DNA of 64,000 nucleotides from Platycnemis pennipes (Eukaryota > Arthropoda > Insecta > Odonata > Platycnemididae): the NCBI GenBank assembly GCA_933228895.1, contig OW121849.1, positions 41,324,354 to 41,388,353 of the forward strand. The letters are read 5' to 3'. The translations under genes were made by a program, and so were the position numbers. The notes below the pieces were generated by a model. The model did no database searches. It was not told the DNA's origin and saw only the letters and a list, made by a program, of their open reading frames with translations. Position 1 is the first letter of the stretch, and the number at the start of each line of letters is the position of its first letter. Shown here piece after piece: positions 55,515-64,000 of this stretch.

Positions 55515-58500
55515 TACTCCAGAGATATGTGTAGAGCACTTGCACTGCAGAGTGCAGCGCTCCGTCTGTCGGATGGGACGTAAAACAGTGGACTCCTTGA
55601 CGGCTTTTTCTAAGAGCAATTAAATGGTGACGCCGGATTTCTTTCCAACATTATTTCACTCACTAAAAACTCCTACCTCAGCTTAATTACCCACCTCCTC
55701 AATAATAGCGTAAATAAACTTAGCCGTCGGTTGCCTCTCAAACAACTACTATCATCAGTTTTACAAATAGTCCTTGACGTGCCACAAACAATACGAGCGA
55801 TGAACAAAAGTAAGTTGACATTCTCGCCTATATATAGTGGACTTGATTAAAAAAATAACCCAACTAACCGCCGTCTACCACTTAACCTACACGGGCACAA
55901 TCGCTTCTTCTAAAAATCTCTAATAATCTTGGAGTTTATAAATATAATTACTAACGTAAACAATAACTAAGCATAACTATAATCATAAATAGGAAAATTA
56001 ATACCAAATTGCCGAGAACAAACAGAACAGATTATAGAATCCACACTGGAGAGCTGAAATCCTTGCGCCATCAGCGCATCAAACCGAAGAACCAGCAAAC
56101 AAAACATAGAATCTACACAGCAGAGACCCAGTCCTGACGCTACCAGCACCAAAAACGGGAAAACAATTGTCTCCTCCGCATTAAGCCAGAAATCCCCAAG
56201 CCACGGTATCTACCCATCGCTACGCAACACAGTCTTCACTACAAGACCAGCACCAGATTCAACATGCAACTTTAACCCACTGACCCGCCTGATTCTAACC
56301 CATACAGAATAGCAACTTATAAAAAAATTTGAATAAATCATGCCCTTGACGATGATGTATTAATAATATCTAAGGGTGTAAGAATATCCAAGGATTATAA
56401 CTCGATTAAGATAGAAGTGACTATAACAGATATTTTTTTCGACCACACAAAGTCAATATAAATGCTTCCGATAAAAAGGCTAGCAGTATTTTTATTTGGA
56501 CAGAAAAAATCTTAAATTTATAAGAATACGCATAAAATATTTCTGTTGATATGGTATTAAAATATAAATTCGATTAGCTCTCGTTTTTTTGAGAAATATT
56601 TTTTTCTAAACGATGTAATTCTTAAACGCGTGAAAAACCCAGACGTTTTTGCATTCAAACTGTAATAGTAAGTGCTAAAGTACAACTTATAAATTTAAAA
56701 TCCATATAAATTGACGTAAAATTAAGCAAAAAGTCTCGATTTTCAGTAGGCCTTTTTATTATTTCATCAACACCCTTCAAACTGGAGTGAGCGTAATATT
56801 TTGCTCGATAGTAGGTGGCTTGCAATGAACTCCGCATTGGTAGATGTAGATGAGAGAAAATTCCTGACCTTCCCGTGAATAAGGCTCTGGTTCGTGGACA
56901 CCAAGGAGAAACTCATTCCTGGTAATCATTGAATTCAAGTTAACAGAGTTCATTGAACCTCCATATTCCTCGAATTAATTTTCGATTAATAGAGAGAAAG
57001 CACTGGTTTACTATGGACATATTAGATGCAATTAAAGGCAGGAACAGAAAATATCAACTATTTTTGAATAGTAAATGTGATACAGATTGTGAATCAAATG
57101 AAAAATTTCACCTAACATTAGTCCACAAAGTTTATATATGTAAATATAAACTCTAGAGAAAACAAATTACGAATAGGGTCTCTAAACGCATCAGAGACTT
57201 CAAATTTACGGTGAAGACTACAAAAATAATGTATAGTGCGCAGCAAAACAAAAGATTATGATTGTTTATGCAAGCGGGTTCTTGGACGGGGTAAAGTTGT
57301 GTGTGGGAATCATATGTTTATTTCTAAGTAAATGTATGTATAACTGTAATATTCCTATTAACTCACATATATTTGAATAGCTCTCTATACAAATATTATG
57401 ATTATTATTATTATTAATAGTGGAGAGGTGCAATCATTTCCCTCCGATCGAACGATTGCTTCGTAGCAATTTATCACTCTCGCAGAAGAACCCTGGAACG
57501 TCAGATATCTTTAGCGAGATTTTTTCTTTTTTTTTAAGTTTTCGTGCGTGGCAGATGATATCCCCATTTGGCATCACTCTCCTATTTCAACTCACCCTCC
57601 CGCCCGCCAGCTTGCATTCAAGCCGGGAATCAATTTGACCTTCACGGTAGCAAATGAATTTCCGAGTGAAGCACGCTGATGGATATCCCTCGGGTGCAGA
57701 CGGGAGGCCTGAAAAATTGACCATCCAAGCACGATCGAAGAAAGCGATTGTTCAAATACATATCCGCATCTCCACTCTCTTAAAGACCCAAGTTTTCCTT
57801 GGAACGGGTTTAATACCCTCTAGCTAACAAGTAGGCAAGATGAGAGATGCATGGGATTCAAGACACCTTCGGGAAGGTTCATTCGGAGTAGCGTAGCCAA
57901 CCTCTACGAAAATAGCAAGGAGATATCGATCCACAGCCACAAGTGGACGTGCCATGCAAGAAGCGCATGCAAGGTTTCGGAACAGCGTGACTCTCCCATT
58001 TAGAGCCGAGGGTAATTACAACGTACTCATGTGCTGAAAAGAGCGAATACGTGAACCAGGTATTAATGGTCGTTTTGCATGAGCGGTGGCTGGGAAGAGT
58101 TAAATGGATATTAACCTTTCATTACCCTGAGATACAAGATGGAAGGATGATGACGCTGCTGAGGGTTTAAAGACTGTCGTCTTGAGAGATGAATAAAGCC
58201 AGAGCCTTAGCTAAAGAAAGGTTTACACTGTAACTCATGGTGAAAACTACACCTCCAAACAACTGATTATTTCGACTACATCGAAACTAAAACCCAACAT
58301 CTTTGATCCATGAATGTTCACTGAATGGAATTCAAAGCGTATTTTGCTTCAATATACGTGGATAAAGAGGAATTGAAAATGCTCCACTGCCATTACGTAG
58401 TATCGACAGCAAGTCAAAATATAAATGAATTTCTTTCACTATTCTTTAACATGTTGCTGCTTTCCACTCAAAAAAATAGTGCCAGGACGGCAATCGTTCA

Positions 58501-58925
58501 GATCATGCAACAACCTCTTTTAATCTATTATCTTGCGGTAATAGCCGCAAGCTAACAACACACGTGGTTTAAAATGACTGCAGCATTTGCAAATATAGGG
58601 AAAAATAAATAAAGTAATAGTTTCTTTCAACCACTACTATTTTAGTTGGGAAGAATAGAGATGGAAAATGTTCTGACCAGAGGAAAGTCAGTATGGGCAA
58701 GAAACGTGTCAAAGTCGTATAATTTCAAAGATTTAGAACATATGACAATAAGAAGTAAAACTTTTTACCACACTGCCCTGTGTGGGTGCTTACTAGCTTA
58801 AAGTAGTATTAAATATTTATTAAAATGTAAAAAAGGACCACCGAGTTTGACGATAACGTTGTCGTTGACGAAGTCTTTGTTTTGCTGTGTAAATTTTTAT
58901 TGTTGGCGTTAACCTGGTCTCCTCG
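55515..58925. other. Long spacer; (ATT)n run and moderately GC patch
   Basis: A short ATT repeat lies at 57399-57417. A plus-strand scrap GTAGATGTAGATGAG at about 56841 may be a LINE-B tail remnant. The patch at 57570-57720 is GC-richer. Frames at 57420-57638 and 58325-58555 (plus) have no known motif. Confidence 0.35.
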
Positions 58926-59142
58926 AAACATCTACATCTACATAAAACCCTGCAAACCACCATTAAAGTGTAAGGCAGGGGGTGATCACTCACCAAACAT
59001 ATACAACATAACATGCATAAAAAAGGATTAGTATTAATATATTAGTTTAAACTTCACCATTTAAAAAGATAAGAATCGCAAAGCAAGCATGCAAAAAATT
59101 GCTGATCGAAATTACTTTAATTGCCGGTGAGGTAAAATCATC

Positions 59143-59553
59143 CTAAACAACCCTTTGAACCCGATCATGCAAAAAATCATTAATCCATGATATAATGTTA
59201 CTGTCTAACCCATAAGATTTTATTTTCAAAATTAGTTTGCTATGAGACACCTTGTCAAAAGCTTTCTTGAAGTCGAGAAATATAGCATCCACAGGAATAT
59301 TATTTTCGCCAGAAAATAAAATATCGTGGGAAAAGAGAGCAAGTTGAGTTTCACACGATCTGCTCTTTCGGAAGCCATGCTGAACATTGGACAATAAATT
59401 CTGGCTATCTAGGTGTCCCATGACTGAACTGACAATTATATGTTCTAGGACCTTGCATGAAATGGATGTGAGGGATATAGGTCTGTAGTTAGATGGCTGC
59501 TCCCTATCACCACTTTTAAAAATGGGTGTTACATCGGCTGCTTTCCAGTCCAT
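59143..59553 (-). pseudogene. LINE-B RT, N-terminal half
   Basis: The 136 codons contain ADVTPIFKSGDREQPSNYRP, QHGFRKSRSCETQ and motif A IFLDFKKAFDKV with Asp at about 94. They end at FLHDRVQRVV, where GVPQGS and FADD should follow. The frame is open, unlike the 15719 copy, so motif A is intact here. Confidence 0.88.
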
Positions 59554-59625
59554 TGGTACGACGTGTTTGGTCAGGGAAATCAGTCATACTATTTCAAGGT
59601 AGGGGGAAATTTCGGAGGCTAACTC

Positions 59626-60294
59626 TCAATATACGCGGGAGGGAATTTGATCAGGGCCAGGAGATTTGTTGGGGCTTATATCTTTAGGTAACTTTTCAAT
59701 ACCATTACAGGAAATATTAATTGGTTGTATCAGCCACTGAAAGAGGTCAGGTAACACGACAGTTGAATCCCCGGAAGGTGGGTTAAAAACGGTTTGGAAG
59801 AAGGAATTTAGCAAGTTAACTTTGCCAAGAGTGTTTGTGGCCATTTCACCCCTATCATTTTTAAGAGAATGGACGGCAGACTTATGGCCTTGCACTTCCC
59901 TTACGTACGACCAGAAGACTTTTGAATTTTCTTTCCATTGTTCCCCAAGTGTTTTTCTTTTGAATTCTGCAAATACATTACGAAGAGCTGTCTTTGCAAT
60001 GTATTTAGAAATTTTATAGTTTTCAATAATTACATTACGCTCATCAATAGGCATATATTTACTAATTCTTTTCGTTTTTGCATGACATATTCGCTGCTGT
60101 CTTAGGGATTTTCTCACTTCCGCATTGTACCACCTAGGTTCAGTGCTTTCTTTTTTAAATTTACTAGGGGTATATCTATTGATCCCAGAGCCCATGATAT
60201 TAATGAACCACTTCCATAAACCTTCCGTAGATAAGTTGATGGAAGACTTTAAAATCCGATAAGGAATCTCTTGAATAAATTTTAAAGTTGGCAA
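59626..60294 (-). pseudogene. LINE-B linker between endonuclease and RT
   Basis: This 222-codon frame is the longest linker in the window: EPRWYNAEVRKSLRQQRICH, VFWSYVREVQGHKS and SPNKSPGPDQIPSRVY. A stop (TAT to TAG/TTG-type change near 59626) and a short broken stretch separate it from the RT frame. It shows that the family's RT starts right after a roughly 200-residue basic linker. Confidence 0.87.
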
Positions 60295-60514
60295 AGTGAG
60301 CTCTTTTAAAAATATAAATCTATCTTTTTTGTAAATTTATCTAAAGTTAGAGAGAATTTTGCAGTCAGAATTCCGTGTTCACTGATTCCATCAACGGTGT
60401 CAATCTTAGTTACTTGTTGTGGGATGTTGCTTGCCAGTAAATAAAGAATGTTATCCCCTCTATTAGATGCTGTAGCTAATTGTGACAGGGAGTTGTTGAA
60501 TATTACACATAACA

Positions 60515-63500
60515 GAAAGACGTTAATGCTTCAGCGGCTTTACATCCTGTTAACAGGGAAACGAAATGTAATGCCCAACGCATTACAGTTCAGGTATGTA
60601 ATGCAGTGACCGGCATTTTACAGAAAAATCTTGGCCAATGCATGCATTTGAGCCATCCCTATCCATCCTCCAAACCTAAATTGGAACCGGTAGAGTGAAT
60701 GACTGTAGTAATCCGTTCCTATTATGACATTCTAATATTAACAATATTGTTAAGGTACTCACCTAGTTATGTTTTATAAGATATTTATATCAATGTTATG
60801 CAATATTTCACTGAAAAAAACACGCTTATCTAAAATGTTCACACACTGCAAAAGGGAAAATTGTATGAATCACTTTTTGGGCGAAAGTATTTTACAAATT
60901 ACCCTCGGATTTTTTTCCGAGATTCATGATTTATTATTTACACTAGGCTTTATGTATTATAAAACGATTTGAAATTGTGACCAGCTAAAGATTAATAGAT
61001 ATATTTTCATCATTTATGGAGCACACTTCTTGTTACATTGTGACAAAATTTCACTATTGAGCGTCAAAAGAAAACTTAAGAAAAGCGTCAAAAGAAAAAA
61101 ATTAATAAGAGGATGTTGATGCTAATAGGAATGGAATATTAAAGTGTTCATGAGCATAATAATATTTTGTTAATGAAAATAAATATTCAAACTTCAAATT
61201 ATTGCTTACACATAAACTTTGCTAAAATCTTCAATTTTCTACCTTCCAAACGTTTCATGTAGACCAGAAAGTTTATTTTATGTGTTCAAATAAAGGAGAA
61301 TCAAGTGATCAAGGATCTAGTGTTCTTGGGTAACTATATGCCTAGTAACTGCAGATATAAAATACGGGCATGAATATTTATATCTAATAGAAGGTTTGCA
61401 TATGCTATAATGTATAAATATCCATCAACTTGAGTGACATTAAAGTGGTTAGGCTGTCAAGTAATAATTGCCAACCACATTTTTGAGAAAATACAGGTTT
61501 TTACATTTAGCGCTCAAGAATTCATTAATTTCGGGTCATGATCATGAAAATGGTCCGAACAGAGGTATGTATCGCATTAAGATAAATATCTAAAGGCCTG
61601 CACTCACAAACTGGCGGATGCTTGGAGAAATAAGAAAAACGTTGAATAAATTAGGATGGAAAAGCGTACTCGTCGATTTTTCGGGAGTCCAAAAAAGGTC
61701 ATGCTCGAAAGAGATCCTTCCAATTGGCTCGGTTCGAAAGCCTTGTAACACTTAGTGTTGATAGAATTATACACGAGGAAGCAATCCTACTTTGTGGAAC
61801 CGGTTGGTAATCAGATTCGCAATGAATGATGGATGCGTTGCATTCAGGATCCGCACTAAAAAATGCACGAAAATTTTGTTCCACTTCATTTCATGTTTTA
61901 ATTCTGGAAGAATTCCTGTTGACAATTCACCCTATGAAAGCAAACTCATTCAAATTAAATAAAATTTAAAAATCTACCATTGCAGGGATGAGAGATGAGA
62001 TCGTTAGGTGGGATAGCTATAATAATTCTAGTCTTCTTGTTATTCCCATCGTCGTTCCTTCTCACATTTTAAGCGTGGGATATACTTGCCCATCGCATTT
62101 ATTCACCAGAGAATAAGAAACAGAAATGGCGAGTCATGATATGGTTCTTTACAGAATTTTTTTTTTAATCACTGCATAAGCAGGTAATGGTCCTTCCATG
62201 AAGGTGACAGTCCGTGAGGGGAGCAATTTCATTTTTATTCGATTGTTGAAAGTTCTGTTGTAATTTGTGATTCAGTCTCATTCCCAATCATCCTTCCCGC
62301 CTTACTCGGGTGAAAGGAGTCAACAAGGAGTCATAATTGTACTCATTAGAAAGTATCTATAAGGAATAAGCGCCGAGACATTCATTGTTATGTGTATGAA
62401 CATACACGTATTCGGAGTAATTATAAAACGAAAATGGCATCCAAGCCATTTATCAATGTCATCCGCTATGTGCATAATGTGAGCATGAAATGTATGGAAA
62501 AAGAAATAATGCGCCAATAATTTATGTGCAGGTAATAAATGAGCGAAGGCTGGAGAGTTGAAGAGCAGACGGTGGAACGCGATGGAAATTTAAATGAAGG
62601 ACGGCAAACGGGTAAGGACGAGCTGACAGATGAAAGTCTTAACAACCGAAAACGATGCAATAGCAAAAATGAATTCGCTGCCTAAAAAAGGCATTTTTTT
62701 GAGGAAAAAAAACAATTTGTGCAATGAATAATTGGAGAGGTGGAATAAAGGTATGTTGCAGGGGGTGAATTTTCATCATGTATTAACTACCTTCCATGCT
62801 TAAAGAGAATGGGGGTGTTTACTCGGAACCGAAATCTCAATTTTGTACACGAAATCGTTAGATGGAAACGAAAAACGAACTTTAGTGAAAAAATCAACCT
62901 TCTAACCACAACCATTCACTAATAAATCAAAAATTAAAATAAGTAAACGGTGACGCCCACCGAATAAGCTGCTTTGATATCATTGACGTCATTTTCCTCC
63001 CGTCCTTGACTGTTTTTAGGGGAAGGGAAGGGAGTGGAGGGGGGTTCTCGGAGTCTGCTCGCCCAGATACCGTCGCAACCGCTCCGGTTGGCAGAGTCAG
63101 CTGTGTCCCCCCCATTGCGATAAGGCGAAGTAGCTTTGTGGCACAGTTGTGATTGGACGAAGTCGATGACGTCAAAGGTAGCACCACTTTTCCGAAAGGG
63201 TTAAAAACATCAGTTTTTCGCCGCTTATAACTCAAGAAATAATTGACGGATCAAAAAAACGGAAAGAACGGGTCTTTTTATTTTGCAAACTCTATCAGAT
63301 TCGGCAATAAAAAAATGTGGTAAACAACCCCATTGGTAGCTACATTTCTGTATAACTATAGGTATTTAAAAACGATATGAAGACCAAAGCAAGAAACTTA
63401 TTCTAAAACGCGTTAGAAGATCTTTATACCGATATGCGATTATCTACTAAAATCTAGAAAAGTAGGTTACCTCTTGATAACATTCTGTGTACTGTATTGA

Positions 63501-64000
63501 GCACAATCACAGCTATTCAGACACCTAACAGTCGATTTCTGGTTTCAAATAATATCTGTTATTGCATAACCTATACTTATGATAAGAGGTCAGTATGATG
63601 ATATAGTAAAATTAAAATTAATGGACATGATACAACCACTGGATAGTGGTAATTACAGATTTTCTCTAGACTTGCCTCTACCATCTGATAACCTTCCCTA
63701 GATGTACTGATACTCTATATCTAAAGACGCTTGTAAACATAACACCCTTGCAATGTCGTACAGTACGTTAATCATATGGGGTCAAAATGTGGCTTCGGTA
63801 CCAGCAGCTAATTTTAAAATCAGGAAAAAAGTTTTAAAAATTATAAAAAATTATACTATTTTTACAGTAAAAATACACGTGTAATTATATAAAATAATAT
63901 GTCAAGCAGAGAAATATGATAATATGAGGAGGCAAATGTATGTAAACATCAAAAAGAGATTGCGTTGAGTGAACTCAAGAATTCAGGCATGGTGTTATTC
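60515..64000. other. Long spacer; small GC-rich patch near 63000-63130
   Basis: Only short frames without motifs are seen (60769-60972, 61699-61884, 62320-62666 and 62927-63235). The G-rich patch around 63015-63060 and CpG-containing DNA to 63130 could be a minor island. No repeat copy was recognised to the window end. Confidence 0.4.

Larger units (their letters stand above)
58929..60510 (-). mobile_element. LINE-B copy with internal deletion of RT C-terminal half
   Basis: On the minus strand: the end of the endonuclease (SNRGDNILYLLASNIPQQVT, DTVDGISEHGILTAKF at about 60510-60340), the linker, RT up to motif A, then a jump near 59130 to the variant UTR and the ACATCTACATCTACATAAAA tail at 58929. 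RT motifs B and C and the C-terminal block are gone. The endonuclease's usual SDH is SEH. The UTR belongs to the subfamily of 23421 and 37189. Confidence 0.9.

Noticed and set aside
59822..60019. 65-codon plus frame
   Set aside because: It is the antisense shadow of the LINE-B linker frame.

Overview
This window looks like intergenic DNA from a repeat-rich arthropod genome. The basis is AT-rich sequence, long stretches without coding potential, and many decayed non-LTR retrotransposons whose reverse transcriptase (RT) types are common in insects and other invertebrates. I cannot name the species. I found no convincing cellular protein gene, no intact tRNA or rRNA gene, no CRISPR array and no prokaryotic signal. 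Almost every readable protein is a piece of a transposon.

Three LINE types are present. LINE-A (1-1535, minus) is a 5'-truncated CR1/L2-like element with one open RT frame, an intact YADD box and a (TAA)n tail. LINE-B is the dominant family. About twenty copies on both strands share a 3' UTR ending in a (GTAGAT)n hexamer tail. Larger copies are at 15445-17605, 44595-45930, 53973-54532 and 58929-60510, all broken. LINE-C is an RTE-like family with a (TGA)n tail, at 1640-4440, 28043-28240 and 55030-55512, with doubtful scraps elsewhere.

DNA transposons: a 1,266-bp TA-flanked element with CACTG termini and palindromic subterminal repeats sits inside LINE-C at 2798-4063. A 231-bp MITE with a TTTA target duplication lies at 6050-6280. 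About a dozen tRNA-derived SINE copies share a head with a Pol III B box and a common body.

A set of foldback structures stands out. There is an 87-bp near-perfect inverted repeat at 29161-29341 and weaker ones at 12904-13066, 37005-37168 and 42100-42305. Their arms resemble Penelope-like 3' ends. A separate cluster of perfect palindromes at 21823-22037 is built from LINE-B tail sequence. Two local tandem duplications are at 26812-27115 and 27814-28040.

Several GC-rich islands (4.5-5.3, 9.6-10.3, 12.0-12.5, 14.6-15.2, 21.1-21.5, 33.6-34.8, 40.3-40.8, 42.6-43.1, 48.6-49.5 and 51.5-52.0 kb) hold overlapping open frames on both strands. They may be promoters, first exons or compositional patches. 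I could not assign any of them a product.
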